7,040 nt of DNA from an uncultured Spirochaetales bacterium (GTDB lineage: Bacteria; Spirochaetota; Spirochaetia; Sphaerochaetales; Sphaerochaetaceae), in NCBI GenBank assembly GCA_937902565.1, contig CALFMX010000195.1, forward strand, positions 1-7,040. Reading direction: 5' to 3'. Below the pieces are notes generated by a model. That model was not told where the DNA came from, ran no database searches, and worked only from the letters and a program-made list of their open reading frames with translations. Within the stretch, counting starts at the first letter, position 1, and the number at the start of each line of letters is the position of its first letter. Position numbers and translations under genes: made by a program. Shown in pieces: positions 1 through 5,197 of the stretch.

Positions 1-187
1 GTCTTGCTCTTGCCCACTTGCGTTTGGAGGTCGCCCAACTTGTAGTACGACGTGTTGGGTACGGTGCTCATAGCCTTGTTCATCTTGTTGCGGACGGTCT
101 TCGGCGAGATGGCGATGGGCGTGCTGGCTTTATCCAGCAGTGGCGCAGTTTTGACCGTTTTGATGCGTAAGGAATTGTAGACGGCCT
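1..187. other. Segment unrelated to the SDR it joins
   Basis: On the minus strand this stretch is open in the SDR frame and gives a plausible but unrecognised peptide with many Lys, Thr and Ser residues. Its codon use (aac, aag, acg, tac, plus tta, caa, act) is less G+C-biased than the neighbouring SDR. The plus frame starting at base 3 is open to a stop near 170, but its translation looks less like a protein. I read this as sequence from another source joined at about 180-190. I do not recognise the protein. Confidence 0.45.
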
Positions 188-707
188 TGACGCCAAAGCG
201 CGCGACCTCGGCGGCCAGGGCTTCGACCAGACCCTCGACGGCGAATTTGGCGGCCTCATAGACGCCTGCGGTGGGCAGGGCGACGACGCCCGCCACGCTG
301 GACAGCTGCAGGATATGGCCGAAACCCTGGGCCCGCAGGTGCGGCAGAACGGCCTGAATGACCCACAGCGAGCCGAAGACATTGGTCTCGAAGGTGGCGC
401 GCGCATCGTCCGGGCTGACTTCCTCGACGGCGCCCATGCAGCCGAAACCGGCGTTGTTCAGCACCACGTCGATGCGTCCGAAATGGCCGACGACATCCGA
501 CACGGCCTGGATGACGCCGTCCCGGTCTGTGACGTCGATCTTGACGACATGCAGGCTGTCGCCGTGCTTCTGCGCCAGATCATCCAGCGCAGACGGGGTG
601 CGGACGGCGGCGGCGACCTTGTCGCCACGGGCCAGGGCCGCTTCGGTCCAGATGCGGCCGAAGCCGCGGCTGGCGCCGGTGATGAACCAGATTTTGGAGT
701 CTGCCAT
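1..707 (-). CDS. Short-chain dehydrogenase/reductase (SDR), C-terminal part replaced, runs off window
   Basis: Classical SDR oxidoreductase, expected to be a cytosolic NAD(P)-dependent reductase or dehydrogenase; the substrate cannot be told. Starting at ATG 707-705, the frame shows the cofactor motif T10-G-A-S-R-G-F-G17, D58-V after the third strand, N84-N-A-G87, and the catalytic S136/S137 with Y150-x-x-x-K154. Family members of this type are roughly 270-285 residues. Residues 1 to about 174 are normal, but after F171-G-V-K the expected 'V-x-x-V-E-P-G' strand and PG motif are missing. Instead about 61 residues of unrelated, lysine-rich sequence (KTVKT, PKTVRNK, YYKLGDLQ) continue in frame to the window edge with no stop. 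The gene diverges from the TetR gene, so it is a likely target of that repressor. Only a weak purine stretch (AGAGAG) lies upstream as a ribosome binding site. SDR assignment is secure; the native C-terminus is not present. Confidence 0.85.
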   Translation of the reverse strand, partial: MADSKIWFITGASRGFGRIWTEAALARGDKVAAAVRTPSALDDLAQKHGDSLHVVKIDVTDRDGVIQAVSDVVGHFGRIDVVLNNAGFGCMGAVEEVSPDDARATFETNVFGSLWVIQAVLPHLRAQGFGHILQLSSVAGVVALPTAGVYEAAKFAVEGLVEALAAEVARFGVKAVYNSLRIKTVKTAPLLDKASTPIAISPKTVRNKMNKAMSTVPNTSYYKLGDLQTQVGKSK

Positions 708-737
708 TTTCGAGCTCTCTAGAGGGAGTTCGGCAAA

Positions 738-794
738 TGACATTTGTTGTCAGATTGTCAATAACGCGGTTTGACATTTTTTCGCGATATGTCA
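738..794. promoter_or_regulatory. Cluster of TGACA/TGTCA half-sites, probable TetR operator region
   Basis: In the gap between the divergent SDR and TetR genes there are five copies of one pentamer or its complement: TGACA 738-742, TGTCA 748-752, TGTCA 756-760, TGACA 772-776 and TGTCA 790-794. The first two form an inverted repeat with a 5-bp spacer. The third and fourth form TGTCAA-N9-TTGACA, a 21-bp dyad, which also supplies a TTGACA -35-like hexamer on each strand (771-776 plus, 756-761 minus). TetR-family repressors usually bind such dyads over a shared divergent promoter. No good -10 was found for either gene. Binding is inference. Confidence 0.55.
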
Positions 795-804
795 GATCGG
801 CCCC

Positions 805-1383
805 ATGGCAGATGAGGCGGAACCGGTATCGGACCGGCGGACGATGGTGGTTTCGGCGGCGCGGGACGTGTTCCTGCGCTACGGCTATGGGCGCACCACG
901 ATGGGGGACATCGCCCAGGCGGCAGGCCTGACGCGGCCGACCCTGTATCTGAGCTTCCGCGACAAGGAGAGCATCTTCCACGCCGTCATCCGCGCCATGG
1001 TCGCCGACCGGATCGCCGAAATCCGTCTGGGCGTGGCGGAGCGTGAAACCTTGCAGGACAGGCTGGTGTTCGCCTGCGAAACCTGGGTCCTGGGCGCCTA
1101 TGAACTGGTGCGCGACTATCCCGACGCCCAGGACCTGTTCGACCTGAAAGTCCTCCCCGTCCGCGAAAGCCACCAGGCGTTCGAGGCCCTGATCGCCGAC
1201 ATCATCCGCCAACCCCTGGCCGACAGTCGCCTAGATATCTCCGAACACCTCTTCGCCGCCGTGATCTCGAATGCGGTGAAAGGCTTCAAGGACATGGCGC
1301 TGGACAACGCCGCCCTTTGCGATCAGGTCAGAGCGCTGGCCGCGGTGACAGCGGCTGGATTGCACCCAACTAGCCGCTTTTGA
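805..1383 (+). CDS. TetR/AcrR-family transcriptional repressor
   Basis: A 192-residue DNA-binding regulator, a normal length for the family. The N-terminal helix-turn-helix covers about residues 13-59; the segment around T31-T-M-G-D-I-A-Q-A-A-G-L-T-R-P-T-L-Y, followed by F51-R-D-K-E-S-I-F, is the characteristic TetR recognition region. The C-terminal two thirds is the variable ligand-binding and dimerisation domain, so the inducer cannot be predicted. The ATG at 805 gives a standard N-terminal length; no clear ribosome binding site precedes it. The gene lies head to head with the SDR across 97 bp carrying repeated TGACA/TGTCA half-sites, so it probably represses both itself and the SDR, which may act on the inducing compound. 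A perfect hairpin overlaps the stop codon. Family assignment is firm; the regulatory link is inference from layout. Confidence 0.92.
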   Translation: MADEAEPVSDRRTMVVSAARDVFLRYGYGRTTMGDIAQAAGLTRPTLYLSFRDKESIFHAVIRAMVADRIAEIRLGVAERETLQDRLVFACETWVLGAYELVRDYPDAQDLFDLKVLPVRESHQAFEALIADIIRQPLADSRLDISEHLFAAVISNAVKGFKDMALDNAALCDQVRALAAVTAAGLHPTSRF

Positions 1384-1398
1384 GACGCCGAGGCGTCT
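1383..1398 (+). terminator. Hairpin overlapping the TetR stop codon
   Basis: AGACGC (1383-1388) and GCGTCT (1393-1398) form a perfect 6-bp stem with a CGAG loop, beginning at the last base of the TGA stop. No T-run follows, so it is not a standard intrinsic terminator; it may protect or pause the 3' end of the transcript. Confidence 0.35.
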
Positions 1399-1447
1399 AA
1401 GGCCAGACTAACCCAATGCTCAACGACGCTAAGCCATTGAAGAAAAA

Positions 1448-1496
1448 TGGCGCGCCCGAAGAAAGTCGAACTCCTGCCCCCAGATTCGTAGTCTGA
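1448..1496 (-). pseudogene. 3' fragment of tRNA-Arg(ACG) with CCA end (attachment-site-like remnant)
   Basis: Read on the minus strand, 1496-1480 is an anticodon arm: stem TCAGA / TCTGG around loop CTACGAA, with anticodon ACG (Arg). A short variable stretch GGGC follows, then a T arm (AGGAG, loop TTCGACT, TTCTT), the acceptor 3' strand CGGGCGC, discriminator G and CCA (1450-1448), then a T-run. The 5' acceptor strand and D arm are absent: upstream sequence (1497 onward) does not pair with CGGGCGC. The T stem has several G-T wobbles and the variable loop is one base short of normal, so the copy has decayed. Integrating elements that use tRNA genes leave exactly such 3' halves. No integrase is in the window. 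The tRNA resemblance is seen directly; integration is inferred. Confidence 0.7.
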
Positions 1497-1684
1497 CGAA
1501 AAAGGCAGGGGAAACAAGCTTGTAGTTTTTTAGTCCGTAACAGCCAAGGTTGTCGCAGTGGCGTAAAGTGCGGCTACGTCGTTTGCGGCCAGTCCGGGCT
1601 GGGTGTGGGCCGACATCGTGCCTGCGACATCCTATTGGTCGCCTACAGCCTTATCAACCGTTGCTATGTTGCATCGCAACGGGG

Positions 1685-1703
1685 TAAGGAGCCGTCAAGC
1701 TTG
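1685..1703 (+). promoter_or_regulatory. Strong Shine-Dalgarno with alternative TTG start for the dehydrogenase
   Basis: TAAGGAG (1685-1691) is the best ribosome binding site upstream of the dehydrogenase but lies 27 nt before the ATG at 1719. An in-frame TTG at 1701 sits 9 nt after it and would add six residues (M-L-G-A-Y-S). The family start MRVAMIGTGYVG matches ATG 1719, which has only GGGGG (1706-1710) in front. I kept 1719, but the TTG start is a real alternative. Confidence 0.4.
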
Positions 1704-1718
1704 TTGGGGGCGTATTCT

Positions 1719-4013
1719 ATGCGTGTTGCGATGATCGGCACGGGCTATGTCGGCCTGGTGTCAGGGGCCTGTTTTGCCGATTTCGGTCATGTGGTGACCT
1801 GCATCGACAAGGACCCGTCCAAGATCGAGCGGCTGAACGGCGGCGAGATTCCGATCTATGAGCCGGGCCTGGATGATCTGGTCGCGACGAACGTGCGCGA
1901 AGGGCGGCTGTCCTTCACCCTGGACGGCGCCGAGGCCATCCGCAACGCCGACGCGGTCTTCATCGCTGTGGGCACCCCGACCCGTCGCGGCGACGGCCAT
2001 GCGGACCTGTCCTACGTCTATGCCGCCGCCGAAGAGATCGCTGGCCTGATCGACGGTTTCACCGTGGTGGTGACCAAGTCCACCGTCCCGGTCGGCACGG
2101 GCGACGAGGTCGAGGCCATCATCCGCAAGGCCAATCCGAACGCCGACTTCGCCGTGGTGTCGAACCCCGAGTTCCTGCGCGAAGGCGCCGCCATCGGCGA
2201 CTTCAAACGTCCCGACCGGGTGGTGATCGGCGTCAACGACATCGACAGCGATGCGGGCCAGCGCGCCAAGACGGTGATGGGCGAACTGTACCGCCCGCTG
2301 AACCTGAACGAGAGCCCGCTGCTGTTCGTCGGGCGCCGCACGTCCGAACTGATCAAATACGCCGCCAACGCCTTCCTGGCGATGAAGATCACCTTCATCA
2401 ACGAGATGGCCGACCTGTGCGAAGCCGTCGGCGCGGACGTGCAGCAGGTCGCGCGCGGCATCGGCCTGGACAAGCGGATCGGGTCCAAGTTCCTGCACGC
2501 CGGGCCAGGCTATGGCGGCAGCTGCTTTCCCAAGGACACCATCGCCCTGGTCCGCACGGCCCAGCAGTACAAGGCCCCCGTCCGCCTGATCGAGACCACG
2601 GTCGAGGTCAACGACGCCCGCAAGAAGGCCATGGCCGGACGCGTCGAGACGACCCTGGGCGACAGCGTCGCGGGCAAGACGATCGCCCTGCTGGGCCTGA
2701 CCTTCAAGCCCAACACCGACGACATGCGCGACGCCCCCTCGCTGGACGTGGCGCCGGCCCTGATGGCCATGGGGGCGACGGTCCAGGCCTTCGACCCCGA
2801 GGGCATGCACGAGGCGGCCAAGCTCCTGGACGGCGTGGTCTTCCGCGACGGGCCCTATGACGCGGTCGAGGGCGCCGATGTCGTGGTCATCTCGATCGAG
2901 GTGGGCAACCGCTTCGAGCTGTGGGATGAGGATTGGACGCTGCCACAGCAGTATGGGATCCGCCAGGTCTATGGGGAGAACGGGGGAGCCGGAGGCCTCT
3001 TCCATGCCCTGCGCATCACCCGGCCGATCGTGGAGATCTGTGATGACGTGGCAGACCTCTGCCCGGAGGCATGGGTCTTCAATTACTCCAACCCGATGAC
3101 CGCCATCACGACGACGGTACTGCGCAAGTATCCGACGATGAAGTTTGTCGGCATGTGCCACGAGATCGCCTCCCTGGAGCGCTACCTCCCCTCGATCCTC
3201 TCCACCCCCTTCTCAAACCTGGAGCTGCGCAGTGCCGGGCTCAATCACTTCTCCGTGGTGGTGGAGGCCCACTACCGCGACAGCGGCAAGGATGCCTATC
3301 CCGATATCCTCGCCAAAGCCCCCGCCTTCTTCGAAAAAGAGCCGGGCTACAGCGACATCTGGGCCTACTCCAATGCCCATAACAAGGAGTTCGAGACCGA
3401 AGGCTCGACGTGGCGCGTCCTGCCCGATGGGGTGGTGAGCCAGAAGGCGTGGGCTGACCGAACGCTCTTCAAGGAGATCCTTGAGACCTACAAGCTCATG
3501 CCCATCACCGTAGACAGCCACTTTGGCGAGTACCTCGGCTGGGCGTGGGAGATCGCCGACCACAAGGGGATCAAGGACTTCTACACCTACTATCGTGCCC
3601 GTCTTGCCAACGCCTCGACCTTCAAGATCGAGAAGAAGCGCCACGAGCGCCTCGTCCACATCCTGGAGGGGATCATCGAGAACAGCGGCTACGAGGAGAG
3701 TGCGGTCAACATCCTCAATGACAACCTGCTGCCCGACCTGCCCTCCTGGATCGCCGTCGAGGTGCCGGGGCGCATCTACGCCAAGGGGATCAAGGGAGTC
3801 TCGTTCGAGCACTACCCCAAGGGGATGGCGGCGCTGCTGCGCAACTACTGCGGGGTCTACGACCTCACCGCCGAGGCGGTGCTCACCGGGCGCAAGGAGT
3901 ATGCCGTCCAGGCGCTTCTTGCCAACCCGGTCGTCGATCGATACAACGGGATCGCCGAACTGGTGGACCTGATGATCGAACGGCAGGAGCGGTGGCTCGG
4001 ATACCTGAAGTAA
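1719..4013 (+). CDS. UDP-glucose 6-dehydrogenase fused in frame to a GH4 glycosidase (chimeric 764-residue ORF)
   Basis: Residues 1 to about 391 are a UDP-glucose 6-dehydrogenase, the cytosolic enzyme that oxidises UDP-glucose twice with NAD+ to UDP-glucuronate for polysaccharide synthesis. Visible are the N-terminal nucleotide-binding motif G7-x-G9-x-x-G12, the S-T-V-P-V-G-T loop, S-N-P-E-F-L-R-E-G, catalytic lysine K223 in A-M-K-I-T-F-I-N-E, catalytic cysteine C269 in G-Y-G-G-S-C-F-P-K-D, and the L-T-F-K-P-N-T-D-D-M-R-D motif of the UDP-binding domain. Family members run to about 430-440 residues; the last 45 or so, normally a 'T-E-W-x-x-F' strand and a 'D-x-R-N' stretch, are missing. From S392 the frame is family 4 glycosidase (next entry). 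The frame is open back to 1605, but the family N-terminus fits ATG 1719. Each half is confidently assigned; a true fusion protein is doubtful because codon style and apparent lineage change at the join. Confidence 0.85.
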   Translation: MRVAMIGTGYVGLVSGACFADFGHVVTCIDKDPSKIERLNGGEIPIYEPGLDDLVATNVREGRLSFTLDGAEAIRNADAVFIAVGTPTRRGDGHADLSYVYAAAEEIAGLIDGFTVVVTKSTVPVGTGDEVEAIIRKANPNADFAVVSNPEFLREGAAIGDFKRPDRVVIGVNDIDSDAGQRAKTVMGELYRPLNLNESPLLFVGRRTSELIKYAANAFLAMKITFINEMADLCEAVGADVQQVARGIGLDKRIGSKFLHAGPGYGGSCFPKDTIALVRTAQQYKAPVRLIETTVEVNDARKKAMAGRVETTLGDSVAGKTIALLGLTFKPNTDDMRDAPSLDVAPALMAMGATVQAFDPEGMHEAAKLLDGVVFRDGPYDAVEGADVVVISIEVGNRFELWDEDWTLPQQYGIRQVYGENGGAGGLFHALRITRPIVEICDDVADLCPEAWVFNYSNPMTAITTTVLRKYPTMKFVGMCHEIASLERYLPSILSTPFSNLELRSAGLNHFSVVVEAHYRDSGKDAYPDILAKAPAFFEKEPGYSDIWAYSNAHNKEFETEGSTWRVLPDGVVSQKAWADRTLFKEILETYKLMPITVDSHFGEYLGWAWEIADHKGIKDFYTYYRARLANASTFKIEKKRHERLVHILEGIIENSGYEESAVNILNDNLLPDLPSWIAVEVPGRIYAKGIKGVSFEHYPKGMAALLRNYCGVYDLTAEAVLTGRKEYAVQALLANPVVDRYNGIAELVDLMIERQERWLGYLK
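2892..4013 (+). other. Family 4 glycoside hydrolase module (alpha-glucosidase/alpha-galactosidase type), lacking its N-terminus
   Basis: Residues 392-764 of the fused frame match GH4 enzymes, which cleave alpha-glycosides by an NAD+- and Mn2+-dependent oxidation-elimination mechanism. In order: E-V-G-N-R-F-E-L-W, Y-G-I-R-Q-V-Y-G-E-N-G-G, L-F-H-A-L-R-I, then N455-Y-S-N-P-M460 (the sugar-binding Asn-Pro motif), C480-H-E in G-M-C-H-E, and H510 in G-L-N-H-F. C480 and H510 correspond to the metal ligands known in the family. The end W-L-G-Y-L-K is a natural C-terminus followed by a terminator. The module is about 373 residues against roughly 450-470 for whole enzymes, so about 85-95 N-terminal residues with the NAD+-binding glycine motif are gone. 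Without them it should not be active. Sequence style resembles spirochaetal (Sphaerochaeta-like) GH4; sugar specificity cannot be told. Confidence 0.85.
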
Positions 4014-4029
4014 CATACCTCTGTTCATG

Positions 4030-4059
4030 AAAAAACCTCCCGAACTGGGAGGTTTTTTT
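4030..4059. terminator. Bidirectional intrinsic terminator between the glycosidase and tRNA-Met
   Basis: A6 (4030-4035), CCTCCC (4036-4041), loop GAACT, GGGAGG (4047-4052), T7 (4053-4059). The 6-bp G+C stem has a U-run on either strand, and the flanking A/T runs extend the stem, so it can end plus-strand transcription 17 nt after the glycosidase stop and minus-strand transcription at the 3' end of the tRNA. Confidence 0.9.
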
Positions 4060-4131
4060 AGTGGCAAAGGGACTTGAACCCCTGACCGAGCGGATATGAG
4101 CCGCTTGCTCTACCGACTGAGCTATGCCACC
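4059..4131 (-). tRNA. tRNA-Met (anticodon CAT)
   Basis: The minus strand from 4131 folds as a cloverleaf of 73 nt: acceptor GGTGGCA paired with TGCCACT (position 1-72 is a G-T wobble), D arm with AGTCGGTA loop, anticodon stem AGCGG / CCGCT with loop CTCATAT (anticodon CAT), and T arm AGGGG / CCCTT with loop TTCAAGT. CCA is not encoded; the discriminator A is the first base of the A/T run of the terminator. G at position 1 and the lack of the initiator's three G-C pairs in the anticodon stem argue for an elongator. A CAT anticodon can also be tRNA-Ile2 after lysidine modification, which sequence alone does not exclude. Confidence 0.93.
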
Positions 4132-4147
4132 GTTGTTCAACGTTGGC

Positions 4148-4177
4148 ACTATAGCCAACGAAGCGGATGTTAGTCAA
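4148..4177 (-). promoter_or_regulatory. Sigma-70-type promoter for tRNA-Met
   Basis: On the minus strand TTGACT (4177-4172) and TATAGT (4153-4148) are separated by 18 bp, ending 16 bp before the first tRNA base, a good fit for a short processed leader. The -10 is exactly the loop of a 7-bp inverted repeat, CGTTGGC (4141-4147) and GCCAACG (4154-4160). Confidence 0.75.
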
Positions 4178-4197
4178 GGGGTGAAAAACAACTTCTC

Positions 4198-4218
4198 CCA
4201 TGCCCGGGAGGGCAGTGG
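4198..4218. repeat. Imperfect hairpin upstream of the aldo/keto reductase
   Basis: TGCCC (4201-4205), loop GGGA and GGGCA (4210-4214) form a 5-bp stem, extended by CCA (4198-4200) with TGG (4216-4218) across one bulged G. A short T-run (4220-4223) follows. It could be a weak structure or chance in a divergent intergenic region; no function is assigned. Confidence 0.25.
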
Positions 4219-4288
4219 CTTTTCTGAAGTGGAGAGCGGATTGAACACCTGGTGATTCGCTCCTCTGTCTCTGCTTCCTATTTCGTAT

Positions 4289-4309
4289 TTCCTAGGAATA
4301 TGCTATGGT
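4289..4309 (+). promoter_or_regulatory. Extended -10 promoter with internal palindrome, leaderless start of the aldo/keto reductase
   Basis: TATGGT (4304-4309) is preceded by TGC (4301-4303), giving the TGn extended -10 form, and it ends 6 nt before the ATG at 4316, so transcription would start at or next to the A of the ATG. No Shine-Dalgarno precedes the ATG at a usable distance. No good -35 is seen 17 bp upstream (TTTCGT, 4281-4286). The perfect palindrome TTCCTAGGAA (4289-4298) lies in the spacer and could be an operator. Confidence 0.55.
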
Positions 4310-4315
4310 TATCAC

Positions 4316-5155
4316 ATGGAAAAGATACAATTGAGCAATGGGATTGAAATTCCCCAGATTGGTTTCGGGACCTGGCAGATTCCCAGTGGGACGGTCATCC
4401 GTGAGAGCGTGCGCTCCGCCTTCGATGCAGGGTATCGTCACATCGATACCGCCGCCGCCTACTTCAACGAGGAGGGGGTGGGGCAGGCGATCGCTGAAAG
4501 CGGCCTCACGCGCAGTGAGCTCTTCATCACCACAAAACTCCACAATGAGGACCATGGCTACGATCTGACCATGAAGGGCTTCGAGAAGAGCCTGAAGGCG
4601 CTCGGCCTGGACTATGTGGACCTCTACCTGATCCACTGGCCCAACCCCATCGCCCACCGCCACCACTGGCAGGAGGCGAATGCCGGCTCCTGGAAGGCGA
4701 TGGAGGAGCTCTATGAGGCGGGCCTCATCAAGGCGATCGGGCTCTCCAACTTCCAGATTCGCCATATCGAGGAGTTGATGAAGAGTGCCACCATCGCCCC
4801 GATGGTCAACCAGATCCGCCTCTTTGCCGGGGAACAGCAGAGAGAACTGGTCTCCTACTGCAGGAAGATGGGGATGGTGATCGAGGCGTACAGCCCCCTT
4901 GGCACCGGGAACCTGCTCAAGAATGAGACCATAACGAGCCTGGCTGAGCGGTATGGGAAGAGTGCTGCCCAGATTTCGCTGCGCTATCTGGTGCAGAAGG
5001 GGTTCGTGGTGCTGCCCAAGTCGATTCGTGACGAGACGATCAGGGAGAACCTCACCGTCTTCGACTTCACCCTCACCGAGGAGACGATGGATCTGCTCGA
5101 TCGGATGGAGAACACGGTCTCCGAAACCCGCAATCCTGATGACGCCCCGTTCTGA
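4316..5155 (+). CDS. Aldo/keto reductase
   Basis: A complete 279-residue NADPH-dependent aldo/keto reductase (TIM barrel, cytosolic), which reduces aldehydes or ketones to alcohols. The catalytic tetrad of the family is present: D44 and Y49 in G-Y-R-H-I-D-T-A-A-A-Y-F-N-E, K74 in T-T-K-L, and H107 in Y-L-I-H-W-P. I-G-L-S-N-F, N-Q-I-R, the Y-S-P-L-G-T-G loop and the V-L-P-K-S cofactor-binding segment near the end follow in the normal order. The C-terminus resembles 2,5-diketo-D-gluconate reductase-like members, but the substrate is not predictable. The start at 4316 gives the standard M-x-x-I-Q-L-S-N-G-I-E-I-P-Q-I-G-F-G-T-W N-terminus. It has its own apparently leaderless promoter and is divergent from tRNA-Met. 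A separate promoter lies between it and the membrane protein gene. Confidence 0.95.
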   Translation: MEKIQLSNGIEIPQIGFGTWQIPSGTVIRESVRSAFDAGYRHIDTAAAYFNEEGVGQAIAESGLTRSELFITTKLHNEDHGYDLTMKGFEKSLKALGLDYVDLYLIHWPNPIAHRHHWQEANAGSWKAMEELYEAGLIKAIGLSNFQIRHIEELMKSATIAPMVNQIRLFAGEQQRELVSYCRKMGMVIEAYSPLGTGNLLKNETITSLAERYGKSAAQISLRYLVQKGFVVLPKSIRDETIRENLTVFDFTLTEETMDLLDRMENTVSETRNPDDAPF

Positions 5156-5162
5156 TGAGCCC

Positions 5163-5191
5163 TTGTAATTGATCGAGAGTCTCTGTACATT
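5163..5191 (+). promoter_or_regulatory. Promoter of the membrane protein gene, leaderless layout
   Basis: TTGTAA (5163-5168), a 17-bp spacer and TACATT (5186-5191) make a recognisable sigma-70-type promoter. The -10 ends 6 nt before the ATG at 5198, so the predicted first transcribed base is the A of the start codon. No Shine-Dalgarno is present. The distance matches the aldo/keto reductase promoter exactly. Confidence 0.65.
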
Positions 5192-5197
5192 CTACTC

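Larger units (their letters stand above)
1384..1718. other. Gene-poor region between TetR and UDP-glucose dehydrogenase
   Basis: No convincing protein gene lies here; short open frames on either strand have no family signature. It contains the tRNA-Arg 3' fragment at 1448-1496, a GCCATT/AATGGC inverted repeat (1433-1438 and 1446-1451) bordering it, CCTGCC/GGCAGG arms (1473-1478 and 1504-1509) that enclose the fragment's anticodon arm, and a 10-bp palindrome ACAAGCTTGT (1514-1523) followed by a T-run (1526-1531). A GTTGC/GCAAC mini-hairpin near 1668-1680 precedes the ribosome binding region of the next gene. I could not identify a convincing promoter for the downstream gene. Confidence 0.5.

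Noticed and set aside
712..723. GAGCTC directly followed by TCTAGA (SacI and XbaI sites), suggesting vector sequence
   Set aside because: Flanking bases do not resemble a polylinker and continue as a normal SDR upstream region; two six-base sites side by side can occur by chance.
1323..1517. Minus-strand 64-codon open frame across the TetR end and the tRNA fragment
   Set aside because: It overlaps the TetR gene and the tRNA-like element and has no ribosome binding site or family signature.
1514..1704. Two copies of CAAGCTTGT (1515-1523 and 1696-1704)
   Set aside because: Nine-base repeat without further flanking similarity; not enough to call a mobile-element end.
1605..1718. Upstream extension of the dehydrogenase to ATG 1605
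   Set aside because: The extra 38 residues are not part of the family, which starts at M-R-V-A-M-I-G-T-G-Y-V-G.
1761..3161. Long minus-strand open frame (466 codons) opposite the dehydrogenase
   Set aside because: Shadow of a G+C-rich gene: it mirrors the codons of the well-identified plus-strand protein, is rich in H, D, G and V without family motifs, and crosses the chimeric join unchanged.
3213..4067. Minus-strand open frame (284 codons) opposite the GH4 module
   Set aside because: Mirror of the coding strand; it starts beyond the terminator inside the tRNA region and has no recognisable domain.
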